Notes: generated by a model from the sequence alone, not told the origin. A stretch of DNA of 64,000 nt from Sphingomonas sp. G-3-2-10 (GCF_012927115.1 NZ_JABBFY010000001.1:2170001-2234000), one strand, 5' to 3'; positions 42,559 through 52,635 are shown, counted from the first letter of the stretch. Numbers and translations: made by a program.

Positions 42559-43590
42559 ATTTTCGGACGGTTCACGCTTTTCGCGGTTGCCGCGCTCGCC
42601 CTTACGGCGTGCGACAGCAACTCGACGCGAGAGATCCGCGTGGTCGGATCGTCGACCGTCTTCCCCTTCACCACCGCGGTGGCCGAGGCGTTCGTCAACC
42701 AGAGCGGCGAACGCAAGCCGCCGGTGATCGAATCGATCGGCACCGGCGCGGGCATGAAGCGCTTCTGCGACGGCGTGGGCTGGCAGTTCCCCGATGCGGT
42801 GAACGCCTCTCGCCGGATGAAGAAATCCGAATTCGAGCTGTGCGGCAAGAATGGCGTGGGCGAGATCCTCGAAGTCCAGATCGGCGTCGATGGCGTCGCG
42901 CTGGCCGAGAGCAATCGCGGGCCGAAGCTGCAGCTCAGCAAGAAGGACGTCTATCTCGCGCTCGCATTCGCGCCCTATGGCCGGCCCAACACCGCGAAGC
43001 TGTGGCGCGACGTCAATCCGTCGCTGCCCGCCATCCCCATTCAGGTGATGGGCCCGCCCTCGACCAGCGGAACGCGCGACGCACTGGTCGAACTCATCAT
43101 GGAACCGGGCTGCGCCGAAGCCGATCCTAACGCAAAGGTGCTGAAAAAGGCCAAGGACGCCGCGCCTTACGACAAGCTCTGCAAGCGCATCCGCGACGAC
43201 GGCGCCTATATCGACAAGGGCGAGAACGACAATCTGATCGTCCAGGGCCTGGCGCAGAACCCCAATGCGCTGGGTGTGTTCGGCTATTCCTATCTCGAGG
43301 AAAATGCCGACCGGCTGCATGGCGTCCCGATCGACGGGATCGCGCCGTCCTATGACACGATCGCCGGCGGGCAATATCCCGGCGCGCGGCCGCTCTATCT
43401 CTATGTGAAGAAGCGGCATCTGCGCGCGGTGCCGGGCCTGGCCGATTTCCTGCGGCTCTACACGACGATGTGGAATCCCGGCGGCAAGCTGACCAAGCGC
43501 GGCCTGATCGCGGCCCCCGATGCGCTGCGCGCGCGCTCGGCGGCGATCATTGCGCAGGGCATTCCGCTCGATCCGGCGGGCCTGCACTGA
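42559..43590 (+). CDS. pstS: phosphate ABC transporter substrate-binding lipoprotein, probable ATT start
   Basis: The 343-residue phosphate-binding protein of the Pst system. Read from ATT at 42559, it begins with a lipoprotein signal, FGRFTLFAVAALALTAC, with the lipobox Cys near residue 18, then RVVGSSTVFPFTTAVAEAF and the phosphate-loop segment GPPSTSGTRDALVEL. No ATG, GTG or TTG lies in frame between the stop at 42487 and a GTG at 42640; that GTG would drop the whole signal. GGGGAG lies 7 nt before the ATT. ATT is a known rare start (infC, pcnB). A candidate Pho box is upstream. The stop overlaps pstC (TGATG). Confidence 0.85.
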   Translation: MFGRFTLFAVAALALTACDSNSTREIRVVGSSTVFPFTTAVAEAFVNQSGERKPPVIESIGTGAGMKRFCDGVGWQFPDAVNASRRMKKSEFELCGKNGVGEILEVQIGVDGVALAESNRGPKLQLSKKDVYLALAFAPYGRPNTAKLWRDVNPSLPAIPIQVMGPPSTSGTRDALVELIMEPGCAEADPNAKVLKKAKDAAPYDKLCKRIRDDGAYIDKGENDNLIVQGLAQNPNALGVFGYSYLEENADRLHGVPIDGIAPSYDTIAGGQYPGARPLYLYVKKRHLRAVPGLADFLRLYTTMWNPGGKLTKRGLIAAPDALRARSAAIIAQGIPLDPAGLH

Positions 43591-44966
43591 TGAGCGCCTT
43601 CGTCCTCCTCTTCCTGATCGCCGGTCTCGGCCTGATCGCCTGGCTGACCGCGCGGGCGCGCGCCGCCCGGTTCGATCGCGGCGGGGCCAAGCGGCTCCAC
43701 TCGCTGCCCGGTCAGCATGGCTGGTACGTCGCGATCTGGACCGTGATTCCCGCGATCCTGTTCATCACCGTGTGGAGCTCGATCAGCCCGGGGCTGGTCA
43801 AGGAAGCGGTGCTCCAGCATCCCGCCGCCGCCCAGCTCCCCCAGTTCGATTTCGAGCGCGATGCCTTGCTCGCCGAGGCGCGCCGCGTGTCGCAGGACCC
43901 CGGCGCCAAGGCGTTCGATCCGGTCGCGGAGCAGCTCGCCCCCGTCGTTCGCGAAGCGCGCAGCCGTTACAGCTGGATGGGCACGCTCGCGGCGATCCTG
44001 CTGGCCTTTGCCGGCGGCGCCTTCGCCTTCACCCGCATCCGCGCCGATTTCCGCGCCCGCTCGCAGGTCGAGCGCGGCGTCATGGTGCTGCTGCTGATCG
44101 CGTCGCTGATCGCGATCCTCACCACGCTCGGCATCTTCCTGTCCTTGCTGTGGGAGTCGCTGCGCTTCTTCCAGCAGGTGCCCTTCTGGGAGTTCCTGTT
44201 CGGTACCCACTGGAGCCCGCAGGTGATCGACGCCAACGATCCCGGCGCGTCGCTCGGCGCGGTGCCGCTGTTCTGGGGCACCTTCTTCATCGGCGCGGTG
44301 ATCGCGATGATCGTCGCCATCCCGTTCGGGCTGATGAGCGCGATCTACCTCACCCAGTACGCCGCCCCGCGCGTGCGCCGCTGGATGAAGCCGATCCTCG
44401 AGATTCTCGCGGGCGTGCCGACCGTGGTTTACGGCTATTTCGCTGCCCTCACCGTCGCGCCTTTGGTGCGCGATCTGGCAGTGATGCTCGGCATGCCATT
44501 CGCTTCGTCCGAAAGCGCGCTGGCCGCCGGTCTGGTCATGGGCGTGATGATCATCCCGTTCGTTTCGTCGATGGCCGACGATTCGATCGCCGCCGTGCCC
44601 ACCGCGATGCGTGACGGCAGCCTGGCGATGGGCGCGACGACCAGCGAAACCATCAGCAAGGTGCTGATCCCCGCCGCTCTGCCCGGCGTCGTCGCGGGCG
44701 TGCTGCTCGCCGTCAGCCGCGCGATCGGCGAAACGATGATCGTGGTGATGGCCGCTTCGGGCGCCGCGAACATCACGCTGAACCCGTTCGAGAGCGCGAC
44801 GACCGTCACCAAGCAGATCGTCGACCTGCTGACCGGCGAGAGCGAGTTCGACAGCCCCAAGACGCTCGCCGCCTTCGCGCTGGGCCTCACGCTGTTCGTG
44901 ATTACGCTGATGCTCAACATCGTCGCCCTGCGCGTCGTGAAGAAATACCGGGAGGCGTATGAATAG
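43590..44966 (+). CDS. pstC: phosphate ABC transporter permease PstC
   Basis: Membrane permease of the phosphate importer, 458 residues, longer than E. coli PstC. The first helix, a cytoplasmic/periplasmic insert (about 60-130) and a second helix precede the conserved six-helix core, where IAIPFGLMSAIYLTQYA, ILAGVPTVVYGYFA and the EAA-type loop AMRDGSLAMGATTSETISK can be seen. It pairs with PstA and is driven by PstB. Its ATG overlaps the pstS stop by one base and its end overlaps pstA by 8 nt. Confidence 0.95.
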   Translation: MSAFVLLFLIAGLGLIAWLTARARAARFDRGGAKRLHSLPGQHGWYVAIWTVIPAILFITVWSSISPGLVKEAVLQHPAAAQLPQFDFERDALLAEARRVSQDPGAKAFDPVAEQLAPVVREARSRYSWMGTLAAILLAFAGGAFAFTRIRADFRARSQVERGVMVLLLIASLIAILTTLGIFLSLLWESLRFFQQVPFWEFLFGTHWSPQVIDANDPGASLGAVPLFWGTFFIGAVIAMIVAIPFGLMSAIYLTQYAAPRVRRWMKPILEILAGVPTVVYGYFAALTVAPLVRDLAVMLGMPFASSESALAAGLVMGVMIIPFVSSMADDSIAAVPTAMRDGSLAMGATTSETISKVLIPAALPGVVAGVLLAVSRAIGETMIVVMAASGAANITLNPFESATTVTKQIVDLLTGESEFDSPKTLAAFALGLTLFVITLMLNIVALRVVKKYREAYE

Positions 44967-46245
44967 CGCCCAGCCTATCGATCCCACGCCCACCGACTGG
45001 AAGGGCGCGGCGATGCAGAAGCGCATCCGCAAGCGCTATGCGGCGGAGCGGCGCTTCAAGGCGTTCGGACTGGCGGCCGTGGTGCTGTCGGCAGCGTTCC
45101 TCGCCTTCCTGCTGGTCACGATGGCGGCCAACGGCGCACGCGGGTTCATGCGCAGCGAAGTGGCGCTGACGATGGACTTCCCCGCGCTCGCCTTGCCGAT
45201 CGATCGCACCCAGTTGAACACCCCCGGCGCCGATCTGGCGCTGTCGGGCGCGGAGCTGGAGAATGCGGTGTCCGGCGCGGCCGAGGCCCAGCATGGCGAA
45301 GGCGCGATCTCCGACAGCGCGTGGCTGAAGGTCCGCGACGCGATCAAGGCCGATCCTTCGGTGCTCAGCCGCAAGGAAGTCTTCTGGGTGCCCGCATCGA
45401 CCGGCGTCGAGAACGGCCTGCGCAGCCACGCCAAGCCGGAAGAGAAGGCCGCGGCCGACAAGCTGGAGGCCGCGAACGCGCTGCGCACCGGCTTCAACGC
45501 CGATTTCCTGACCAGCAGCAACTCGATCGATCCCACGGCGGTCGGCATCTGGGGCGCGCTCAAGGGATCGCTGATGACGATGCTCATCACCTTCCTGATC
45601 GCCTTCCCGATCGGCGTGCTCTCGGCCGTCTATCTCGAGGAATATGCCCCGAAGAACCGCTGGACCGACCTGATCGAAGTCTCGATCAACAATCTGGCGG
45701 CGGTGCCCTCGATCATCTTCGGCCTGCTCGGCCTTGCCGTGTTCCTCGGCAGCTGGAGCCTGTTCGGCTATCAGTTCGGCCCGCTCTTCCCGCGTTCGGC
45801 GGCGCTCGTCGGCGGGCTCACCCTCGCGCTGATGATCATGCCCGTGATCGTCATCGCCAGCCGCAACGCAATCAAGGCGGTTCCGCCCTCGATACGCGAT
45901 GCCGCGCTGGGCATCGGTGCATCGCGCGTGCAGGTGGTGTTCCACCACGTCCTGCCCCTCGCCATGCCCGGCATCCTCACCGGCACGATCATCGGCATGG
46001 CGCGCGCGCTGGGCGAAACCGCGCCACTGCTGCTGATCGGAATGCGCGCCTTCATCGTCCAGCCGCCCGAAGGCTTCACCGATCCGGCGACCGTCCTCCC
46101 GGTCCAGATCTTCCTGTGGTCCGACGAAGTCAGCCGCGCGTTCGTCGAAAAGACCAGCGCGGCAATCATCGTGCTGCTGGTGTTCCTGCTCGCCATGAAC
46201 GGGCTGGCCATCTATCTTCGCAACAAATTCGAGACCCGCTGGTGA
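44959..46245 (+). CDS. pstA: phosphate ABC transporter permease PstA
   Basis: Second permease of the Pst importer, 428 residues. An N-terminal cytoplasmic basic segment and first helix (about 37-57) are followed by a large periplasmic insert (about 60-190), then the permease core with [32 protein letters not shown] and the loop [20 protein letters not shown] that contacts PstB. The periplasmic insert is larger than in enterobacteria. The gene begins inside the end of pstC and its stop shares one base with the pstB ATG (TGATG). Confidence 0.95.
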   Translation: MNSAQPIDPTPTDWKGAAMQKRIRKRYAAERRFKAFGLAAVVLSAAFLAFLLVTMAANGARGFMRSEVALTMDFPALALPIDRTQLNTPGADLALSGAELENAVSGAAEAQHGEGAISDSAWLKVRDAIKADPSVLSRKEVFWVPASTGVENGLRSHAKPEEKAAADKLEAANALRTGFNADFLTSSNSIDPTAVGIWGALKGSLMTMLITFLIAFPIGVLSAVYLEEYAPKNRWTDLIEVSINNLAAVPSIIFGLLGLAVFLGSWSLFGYQFGPLFPRSAALVGGLTLALMIMPVIVIASRNAIKAVPPSIRDAALGIGASRVQVVFHHVLPLAMPGILTGTIIGMARALGETAPLLLIGMRAFIVQPPEGFTDPATVLPVQIFLWSDEVSRAFVEKTSAAIIVLLVFLLAMNGLAIYLRNKFETRW

Positions 46246-47021
46246 TGACCGAAGCGACTATGACCCAGCCCAAGATGTCGGCGAAGAACGTCAATGTCTT
46301 CTACGGCAGCAATCAAGCGATCCGCGACGTGTCGATCGATGTCGACATGGACAAGGTGACGGCGTTCATCGGCCCCTCTGGCTGCGGCAAGTCGACCTTC
46401 CTGCGCACGCTCAACCGCATGAACGACACCGTCGCCTCGGCGCGGGTCGAAGGCGATATCCGGCTGGACGGCGAGGATATCTATTCCCCCGCGATGGACG
46501 TGGTGCAGCTCCGCGCCCGCGTCGGCATGGTGTTCCAGAAGCCCAATCCCTTCCCCAAATCGATCTATGAAAACGTCGCCTATGGCCCCCGCATCCACGG
46601 GCTGGCCGCGTCGAAATCGGAGATGGACCTGATCGTCGAGCGCTCGCTGAAGCGCGCCGGCCTGTGGGACGAAGTGAAGGACCGCCTGCAGGACAGCGGC
46701 ACCGCGCTGTCGGGCGGCCAGCAGCAGCGGCTGTGCATCGCGCGCGCCATCGCGGTCGACCCCGAAGTGATCCTGATGGACGAGCCCTGCTCGGCGCTCG
46801 ATCCGATCGCGACCGCGAAGATCGAGGAGCTGATCCACGAACTGCACGGCCGGTATGCGATCGTGATCGTCACGCACAACATGCAGCAGGCGGCGCGCGT
46901 CAGCCATCGCACCGCCTTCTTCCACCTCGGCCAGCTGGTCGAATATGGCGTGACCGACGACATCTTCACGGCGCCCAAGATGGAGCGCACGAAGGACTAT
47001 ATCACTGGAAGGTACGGATAA
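46245..47021 (+). CDS. pstB: phosphate ABC transporter ATP-binding protein
   Basis: The 258-residue ATPase of the Pst system. Walker A is GPSGCGKST (about 44-52), the Q-loop is [10 protein letters not shown], the signature is LSGGQQQRL, and Walker B is [13 protein letters not shown], followed by the H-loop VTHNM. It powers PstCA and takes part, with PhoU, in signalling phosphate sufficiency to PhoR. ATG at 46245 is used (TGATG with pstA); another ATG follows five codons later. The stop overlaps phoU by one base (TAATG). Confidence 0.97.
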   Translation: MTEATMTQPKMSAKNVNVFYGSNQAIRDVSIDVDMDKVTAFIGPSGCGKSTFLRTLNRMNDTVASARVEGDIRLDGEDIYSPAMDVVQLRARVGMVFQKPNPFPKSIYENVAYGPRIHGLAASKSEMDLIVERSLKRAGLWDEVKDRLQDSGTALSGGQQQRLCIARAIAVDPEVILMDEPCSALDPIATAKIEELIHELHGRYAIVIVTHNMQQAARVSHRTAFFHLGQLVEYGVTDDIFTAPKMERTKDYITGRYG

Positions 47022-47719
47022 TGGCGACCGGCCACGAACATACCGTCAAGGCGTTCGATCAGGATATCGGCCAGCTCCGCGCGCTGATCAGCCAGATGGG
47101 CGGTCTTGCCGAACAGGCGATCAGCGACGCGATGGTCGCGCTGGCGCGCGGCGATATCGCCCTCGCTCGCGAAGTGCGCGACAAGGACAAGGCGATCGAC
47201 GCGATCGAAGCCGAGGTCGAGCGGCTCGCGGTGCGCGTCATCGCCCTGCGCGCGCCGATGGCCGACGATCTGCGCGAAGTGGTGGCAGCGCTCAAGATCG
47301 GCGCGGTGGTCGAGCGGATCGGCGATTATGCCAAGAACATCGCCAAGCGCGTACCGCTGATCCACACCGCGGATCGCGACCGGATCGAAGCGATCTCGCT
47401 GCTGCCCGCGATGGCGCAGATGGCCAGCGACATGGTTCATGACGTGCTCGACGCCTTCTCCGCGCGCGATGCCGCCAAGGCCGCAGAAGTCTGCGCGCGC
47501 GACAATGCGCTCGACGATTTCTACGACAGCATCTTCCGCACGCTGGTGACCTTCATGGTCGAGAATCCGCGCACGATCAGCCAGGTCGCGCACCTGCTGT
47601 TCGTCGCGAAGAATATCGAGCGGATCGGCGATCACGCGACGAACGTCGCCGAAATGGTGTATTACGCAGCGACGGGCGGCACGCTGGCCGACCGCGAATC
47701 CGATGAGGCGATTGCCTGA
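47021..47719 (+). CDS. phoU: phosphate signalling complex protein PhoU
   Basis: A 232-residue, all-helical metal-binding protein that links PstB to PhoR and keeps the regulon off when phosphate is plentiful. Two three-helix bundles are visible; each carries an acidic metal motif, KIGAVVERIGDYAKNIAKR and AKNIERIGDHATNVAE. Length is normal. It is coupled to pstB (TAATG) and to phoB (TGATG). Confidence 0.96.
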   Translation: MATGHEHTVKAFDQDIGQLRALISQMGGLAEQAISDAMVALARGDIALAREVRDKDKAIDAIEAEVERLAVRVIALRAPMADDLREVVAALKIGAVVERIGDYAKNIAKRVPLIHTADRDRIEAISLLPAMAQMASDMVHDVLDAFSARDAAKAAEVCARDNALDDFYDSIFRTLVTFMVENPRTISQVAHLLFVAKNIERIGDHATNVAEMVYYAATGGTLADRESDEAIA

Positions 47720-48411
47720 TGGCCCGTGCCCGCATGCTCCTGGTCGAGGACGATGCCGCCCTCGCCGAACTCGTAACCTATCATTTCCGGCGCGAGGATT
47801 TCGACGTCAAGCACACGCCCGACGGCGAGGAAGCGCTGCTTCTGGCCAAGGAAGCGACGCCCGACATCGTCCTGCTCGACTGGATGGTCGAGGGGATTTC
47901 GGGGATCGAAGTGTGCCGCCGCCTGCGCCGCATGCCCGAAACCGCGAACATCCCGATCATCATGCTCACTGCGCGCGGCGAAGAGGAAGACCGGGTGCGC
48001 GGGCTCGAAACCGGCGCGGACGATTACGTCACCAAGCCCTTCTCCCCGCGCGAACTGGTCGCTCGCGTCGGCGCGGTGCTGCGCCGCGTGAGGCCGGCGC
48101 TGGCCGGTGAAGCGCTGCTCTACGCCGATATCGAGATGGACACGGTGGGCCATAAGGTCCGCCGCGGCGGCGAGTTCGTGCCGCTCGGCCCCACCGAATT
48201 CCGCCTGCTCAAGCATTTCCTCGAGCATCCCGGCTGGGTCTTCTCGCGCGAGCGGCTGCTCGATGCGGTATGGGGCCATGACAGCGACATCGAGAGCCGC
48301 ACCGTCGACGTCCACATCCGCCGTCTGCGCAAGGCAATCAATGTCGGCAACAAGCCCGACATCATCCGCACGGTGCGCTCGGCCGGCTACGCACTCGATT
48401 CGGGGACCTGA
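47719..48411 (+). CDS. phoB: phosphate regulon response regulator
   Basis: A 230-residue OmpR-family activator of the phosphate regulon. The receiver shows LLVEDDAALAELV, phosphoacceptor Asp54 in LLDWMVEG and the Lys in YVTKPFSPREL; the winged-helix domain has LGPTEFRLLKHFLEHPGWVFSRERLLDAVWG and VDVHIRRLRKAI, the PhoB-type recognition region. It should bind the box before pstS. It ends the seven-gene phoR-pstSCAB-phoU-phoB array and overlaps phoU by one base. Confidence 0.96.
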   Translation: MARARMLLVEDDAALAELVTYHFRREDFDVKHTPDGEEALLLAKEATPDIVLLDWMVEGISGIEVCRRLRRMPETANIPIIMLTARGEEEDRVRGLETGADDYVTKPFSPRELVARVGAVLRRVRPALAGEALLYADIEMDTVGHKVRRGGEFVPLGPTEFRLLKHFLEHPGWVFSRERLLDAVWGHDSDIESRTVDVHIRRLRKAINVGNKPDIIRTVRSAGYALDSGT

Positions 48412-48475
48412 TCGGCTTCTCCTGCGTTGCGCCTTCCGTGTCCCCAAGGACTCAAGGCAAGATCAGGAGAGTTTC

Positions 48476-48763
48476 ATGAAGCTGATTGCTCTGGCAGCAG
48501 CCTCGTTCGTTGCCTTCGCCACGCCGGCGATGGCGCAGACCGCGCCGGACGAGCCGCCCAATGTGCAGACGGTCGATGATCCGAAGGGCGGCTATCAGCC
48601 CGCCGCGCCACTGTTCAGCACCCCGCCGACGCCGGGCGCGCAGGTGATCTTCGTGCCGAGCACCCAGACGCCGGCCCAGGCCTATCCCCCGCCCCCGCCC
48701 CAGGCGACCTATCCGATCTGCAAGCGCGGCCAGTACGACAATTGCCGCCAGCGCGGCGGCTGA
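48476..48763 (+). CDS. small secreted proline-rich protein
   Basis: A 95-residue protein with a clear signal peptide (MKLIALAAASFVAFATPAMA, cut after AQ near residue 21). The mature part is rich in Pro, Gln and Thr, with a stretch AYPPPPPQATYP, and ends ICKRGQYDNCRQRGG with two cysteines. AGGAGAG lies 4 nt before the ATG. I do not recognise its family; it could be a small periplasmic or surface protein. It lies 64 nt behind phoB. Confidence 0.75.
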   Translation: MKLIALAAASFVAFATPAMAQTAPDEPPNVQTVDDPKGGYQPAAPLFSTPPTPGAQVIFVPSTQTPAQAYPPPPPQATYPICKRGQYDNCRQRGG

Positions 48764-48781
48764 ACGATCAGCCGCCTGCCG

Positions 48782-48818
48782 GAGCCGGGGTGGCCATGAT
48801 GCACCCGGTTCCCCTTTT
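48782..48818 (+). terminator. probable intrinsic terminator
   Basis: GAGCCGGGGTG and CACCCGGTTC pair with one bulge and a loop of about 9 nt, then CCCCTTTTC follows. It lies 19 nt beyond the secreted protein gene. Confidence 0.5.
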
Positions 48819-48867
48819 CGCGATCCCGGCCTAGGAAGCGCTCAACAAGTTTCTCGGGAGCGCTTCC

Positions 48868-49761
48868 ATGACCATCTCTTTCAAGGACCGCGTGGCGATC
48901 GTCACCGGCGCGGGCGGCGGCCTTGGCCGCGCCTATGCGCTCGAACTGGCGCGGCGCGGCGCGAAGGTCGTCGTCAACGATCTGGGCGGCTCGCGCGACG
49001 GCACCGGCCATTCGGACGCGGCTCTCGCCGTGGTGAAGGAGATCGAGGCGCTGGGCGGCGAAGCGATGTCGAACGGCGGCAGCGTCACCGATTACGGCCA
49101 GATGGTCGCGATGGTCGAAGCCGCCAAGGCCAAATGGGGCCGGATCGACATTCTGATCAACAATGCCGGCGTGCTGCGCGACAAGAGCTTCGCCAAGATG
49201 GAGCCCGCCGATTTCCAGTTCGTCGTCGACGTTCACCTGATCGGATCGGCCAACTGCACCAAGGCGGTGTGGGATACGATGCGCGAGCAGGGCTATGGTC
49301 GCATCCTGATGACCGCATCGTCGACCGGCCTGTACGGCAATTTCGGGCAGGCCAATTACGGCGCTGCGAAGCTTGGCCTCGCCGGGCTCACCAAGACGCT
49401 CTACCTCGAAGGCGCCAAGTACAACATCAAGGTCAACACGCTGGCCCCGACCGCGGGCACGCGCATGACCGAGGACATCTTCCCCGAGGAAGCGTTCAAG
49501 CTGTTCACCCCCGAAAGCGTCGCTCCGGCGGCGATCTTCCTCGTCAGCGAGGATGCGCCGACCAACGCGATCGTCGGCGCTGGCGCGGGCGTATTCCAGA
49601 CCGCCTATGTCACGCTGACCCCGGGCGTCCGCCTGAAGGGCGACGAGCTGAGCGCCGAGGGCGTCGCGGCCCACTGGGCCGGGATCACCGACCGCACCGG
49701 CGAGATCGTGCCCAATTCGGGCGCGGAGCAATCGATGCTGATCCTGGGAAAACTGAACTGA
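48868..49761 (+). CDS. short-chain dehydrogenase of the (3R)-hydroxyacyl-CoA dehydrogenase type
   Basis: A 297-residue SDR with [19 protein letters not shown] (nucleotide loop), NNAGVLRD, the catalytic Ser in [10 protein letters not shown] and the Tyr-Lys pair in YGAAKLG. The [11 protein letters not shown] segment and the length match the dehydrogenase part of peroxisomal multifunctional enzyme 2 and its bacterial relatives, which oxidise 3-hydroxyacyl-CoA or act on steroid-like side chains. The exact substrate is uncertain. It lies 10 nt before dadA; a shared transcript is likely, but a functional link is not clear. Confidence 0.85.
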   Translation: MTISFKDRVAIVTGAGGGLGRAYALELARRGAKVVVNDLGGSRDGTGHSDAALAVVKEIEALGGEAMSNGGSVTDYGQMVAMVEAAKAKWGRIDILINNAGVLRDKSFAKMEPADFQFVVDVHLIGSANCTKAVWDTMREQGYGRILMTASSTGLYGNFGQANYGAAKLGLAGLTKTLYLEGAKYNIKVNTLAPTAGTRMTEDIFPEEAFKLFTPESVAPAAIFLVSEDAPTNAIVGAGAGVFQTAYVTLTPGVRLKGDELSAEGVAAHWAGITDRTGEIVPNSGAEQSMLILGKLN

Positions 49762-49771
49762 GGCGCAGGCC

Positions 49772-51028
49772 ATGAAGATCGCGGTGCTCGGCAGCGGCGT
49801 CATCGGCGTCACATCGGCCTGGTATCTGGCGCAGGCCGGGCACGAGGTCACCGTGATCGACCGCCAGCCCGGCCCCGCTCTGGAGACCAGCTTCGCCAAT
49901 GCGGGCGAGATTTCGCCGGGCTATTCCTCGCCCTGGGCTGCCCCCGGCATCCCGCAAAAGGCGATCAAGTGGCTGCTGATGACGCACGCCCCGCTGATCC
50001 TGCGCCCGCGCGTCGATGCCGAGATGATCGGCTGGATCCTCGCGATGCTGCGCAACTGCACCAGCGCGCGCTATGCGGTGAACAAGGCGCGGATGGTCCG
50101 CATCGCCGAGTTCAGCCGCGACCGGCTGATCGAGCTGCGCGCCGCCACCGGCATTTCCTATGACGAGCGGATGCAGGGCACGCTGCAGCTGTTCCGCACG
50201 CAGAAGCAGCTCGACGGCATCGCCAAGGACGTCGCCGTGCTCCAGAGCGGCGGCGTCCCGTTCGAAGTGCTCGACCGCGACGGCTGCATCGCCGCCGAGC
50301 CGGGCCTTGCCGCGACGCGCGACAAGTTCCTTGGCGGCCTGCGGCTGCCCAATGACGAGACCGGTGACTGTTTCAAGTTCACCAATGCCCTTGCCGCACT
50401 GGCTGCAGGTCTCGGCGTCGAATTCCGCAACAATGTCGCCATCGAAGCGATCAAGACCGATGGCAATCGGGTTACGGGGGTCCGGACCGATCAGGGGATC
50501 GTCACCGCCGATCACTACCTTGTCGCGCTGGGCAGCTATTCGGCGCACATGCTGCGGCCGCTGGGCATCCGCCTGCCGGTCTATCCGGTAAAGGGCTATT
50601 CCATCACCGTGCCGATCGTCGACGCCGCCAGAGCCCCCGTCTCGACCCTGATGGACGAGAGCTACAAGATCGCAATCACCCGGTTGGGCGATCGTATCCG
50701 GGTGGGCGGGATGGCGGAGATTTCGGGCTATAACAACACGCTGCACGACCGCCGCCGCGCCACGCTGATCCATTCGATGACCGATCTGTTCCCCGGCGCG
50801 GGCGATCCCGATGCCGCGAGTTTCTGGTCGGGCCTCCGCCCGATGACGCCCGACGGCACGCCGGTGATCGGCGCGACCGGCTATGACAATCTGTTCCTGA
50901 ACACCGGACATGGCACGCTGGGCTGGACGATGGCCTGCGGATCGGGACACGTCATCGCGGATCTGATGGGCGGGCGCGAACCCGCGATCGATACGGCGGA
51001 TCTGGGCATATTGCGCTACCGCCGCTGA
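49772..51028 (+). CDS. dadA: D-amino acid dehydrogenase small subunit
   Basis: A 418-residue FAD-dependent oxidase that converts D-amino acids to keto acids and passes electrons to quinone at the inner membrane. The FAD loop is [16 protein letters not shown] (4-19), followed by [21 protein letters not shown], a DadA signature, and the C-terminal [14 protein letters not shown] and [16 protein letters not shown]. Length is as usual. No alanine racemase (dadX) or lrp-like regulator adjoins. It follows the SDR gene closely. Confidence 0.92.
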   Translation: MKIAVLGSGVIGVTSAWYLAQAGHEVTVIDRQPGPALETSFANAGEISPGYSSPWAAPGIPQKAIKWLLMTHAPLILRPRVDAEMIGWILAMLRNCTSARYAVNKARMVRIAEFSRDRLIELRAATGISYDERMQGTLQLFRTQKQLDGIAKDVAVLQSGGVPFEVLDRDGCIAAEPGLAATRDKFLGGLRLPNDETGDCFKFTNALAALAAGLGVEFRNNVAIEAIKTDGNRVTGVRTDQGIVTADHYLVALGSYSAHMLRPLGIRLPVYPVKGYSITVPIVDAARAPVSTLMDESYKIAITRLGDRIRVGGMAEISGYNNTLHDRRRATLIHSMTDLFPGAGDPDAASFWSGLRPMTPDGTPVIGATGYDNLFLNTGHGTLGWTMACGSGHVIADLMGGREPAIDTADLGILRYRR

Positions 51029-51107
51029 CCCTGGCGGCGCACCGACCCGCCGTATTGCATCACTAATACACTCATGCTATTCTCCGCCCAACAGAGGAGG
51101 ATGGCCC

Positions 51108-52229
51108 ATGTATAGCGAAAGCGATCTCGCTGCTGCGGTGGAGGCGGGCGCAATCACGCCCGAAGCCGCCGAAGCATTCCGCAACCATATCGCCGCGAGC
51201 CGGTCTGCGCCCGCGGTCGACGAAGAGCATTTCAGGCTGCTCACCGGCTTCAACGACATCTTCGTCGCGATCGCGGCGGGGCTGATCCTGGTCGCGATCG
51301 GCTGGATCGGCGCCTATATCGGCGGGCACATCTTCAACGTCGAGCGCGAAGGTCCGGTCGAGATCGGCGCGACGATCGCCACCGGCGGCTTCTGCGTCGC
51401 GGTGACCAGCTGGCTGCTGGCCGAATATTTCACCCGCCAGCGCCGCATGGCCCTGCCCAGCATCCTGCTGCTGATCGGCTTTGCCGGGGGCGTCTTCACC
51501 GTCATCGGCGGCATCTTCGGCGCGAACATGCCCTGGCTGGCCGAACAGTTGGGTATCAGCTTCGACAACGAACTCGGCATGAAGCAGCTGGCGGGCGGCA
51601 TCGCGATCATCGTCGGCGTGGTCACCGCCACCGCCACCTGGCTGCACTGGCGCCGGTTCATGGTGCCGATCACCGTGGCCGTCGGCGCGATGGCGCTTGT
51701 CACCGTCGCGGTAGGCGCGATCATGGCGTTCGTGCCGGGATCGGAAGATTGGCTCAACGCGATCGTGCTGGCCGCCGGCCTGCTGGTGTTCGCCTTCGCG
51801 ATGCGCTGGGACATGTCGGATCTCGATCGCCGCACCCGCCGTTCGGACGTGGCCTTCTGGCTGCACCTCGCCGCCGCGCCGCTGATCGCGCACCCGGTGT
51901 TCCACATGCTCGGCATCTTCGATCATCAGGTGAGCGCGGGCATGGCCGCCGTGGTGCTGGGCCTGTACGTGGTGTTCGGCTTCATCGCCCTGGCGGTGGA
52001 CCGCCGCGCGCTGCTCGTCTCAAGCCTCGTCTATGTGCTGTACGCGATGTACGCGCTGTTCGAGATGACCGGCGCGGTCGAGCTGAGCGCGGCCCTGACC
52101 GGGCTGGTGATCGGTTCGGCGCTGCTGACCCTCTCCGCCTTCTGGCAGCCGATGCGCCGCGGCGTGGTGGGTCTGCTGGGCGGCCTGCGCGAAAGCCTGC
52201 CGCCGACGGCCCAGCCCGCGCTGGCCTGA
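51108..52229 (+). CDS. polytopic membrane protein of unknown function (DUF2157-like N-terminus)
   Basis: A 373-residue protein with about ten hydrophobic helices from residue 50 on. The soluble N-terminus (MYSESDLAAAVEAGAITPEAA) resembles the short helical module of DUF2157-type membrane proteins. Charged loops such as RWDMSDLDRRTRRSD separate the helices. No catalytic motif is seen. A strong ribosome site (AGAGGAGG) precedes the ATG, and an intrinsic terminator follows the stop, so it is a single-gene transcript. Confidence 0.65.
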   Translation: MYSESDLAAAVEAGAITPEAAEAFRNHIAASRSAPAVDEEHFRLLTGFNDIFVAIAAGLILVAIGWIGAYIGGHIFNVEREGPVEIGATIATGGFCVAVTSWLLAEYFTRQRRMALPSILLLIGFAGGVFTVIGGIFGANMPWLAEQLGISFDNELGMKQLAGGIAIIVGVVTATATWLHWRRFMVPITVAVGAMALVTVAVGAIMAFVPGSEDWLNAIVLAAGLLVFAFAMRWDMSDLDRRTRRSDVAFWLHLAAAPLIAHPVFHMLGIFDHQVSAGMAAVVLGLYVVFGFIALAVDRRALLVSSLVYVLYAMYALFEMTGAVELSAALTGLVIGSALLTLSAFWQPMRRGVVGLLGGLRESLPPTAQPALA

Positions 52230-52249
52230 CGCAACGATTGTCTGAGAGA

Positions 52250-52281
52250 AAGGGCTCGGGAGGCAACTCCCGGGTCCTTTT
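52250..52281 (+). terminator. Rho-independent terminator
   Basis: AAGGG..CGGGAG and CTCCCG..TCCTT pair around a GCAA loop and TTTT follows. It lies 20 nt beyond the membrane protein gene and just before the end of the convergent DUF2794 gene, so it may serve both. Confidence 0.8.
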
Positions 52282-52283
52282 GC

Positions 52284-52622
52284 TTACTCGCCCACCAGCT
52301 TCATCAGCCGCCGCTCGACCGGCGCCAGCACCGGGCCAAGCTCGTGCCCGCGCTTCAACACGGTGCCATTCTCGCTCAGTAGCGCCCACATGCCCTGCCG
52401 GTTGCGCAGCGCGGGGCGCTTCTCGATCCGGTATTCGGGGCGCTCGGCGGCGCGGCGGAAGGCCGCGAACACCGCGGCATCGGCGTCGAGCGAGATCGCA
52501 TAATCGCGCCAATGCCCGGCAGCGACCATCCGGCCGTACAGATCGAGGATGCGCGTCAGTTCGGCGCGGTCATAGCCGACCTGAGTCGGCCGGCCGACCG
52601 GAAGCGGGGTTACCGTCCCCAT
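52284..52622 (-). CDS. DUF2794 family protein
   Basis: A 112-residue protein with the family pattern: YDRAELTRILDLYGRMVAAG, WRDYAISLD, VFAAFRRAAERPEYRIEKRP and a C-terminal LKRGHELGPVL. DUF2794 proteins are widespread in alphaproteobacteria, and I know of no assigned role. It begins 13 nt after the cysE stop on the same strand, so they are co-transcribed. Confidence 0.85.
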   Translation of the reverse strand: MGTVTPLPVGRPTQVGYDRAELTRILDLYGRMVAAGHWRDYAISLDADAAVFAAFRRAAERPEYRIEKRPALRNRQGMWALLSENGTVLKRGHELGPVLAPVERRLMKLVGE

Positions 52623-52635
52623 TCAGCGAAAGCTT

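Noticed and set aside
42640..43590. pstS starting at GTG 42640
   Set aside because: It would remove the complete lipoprotein signal seen just upstream in the same frame.
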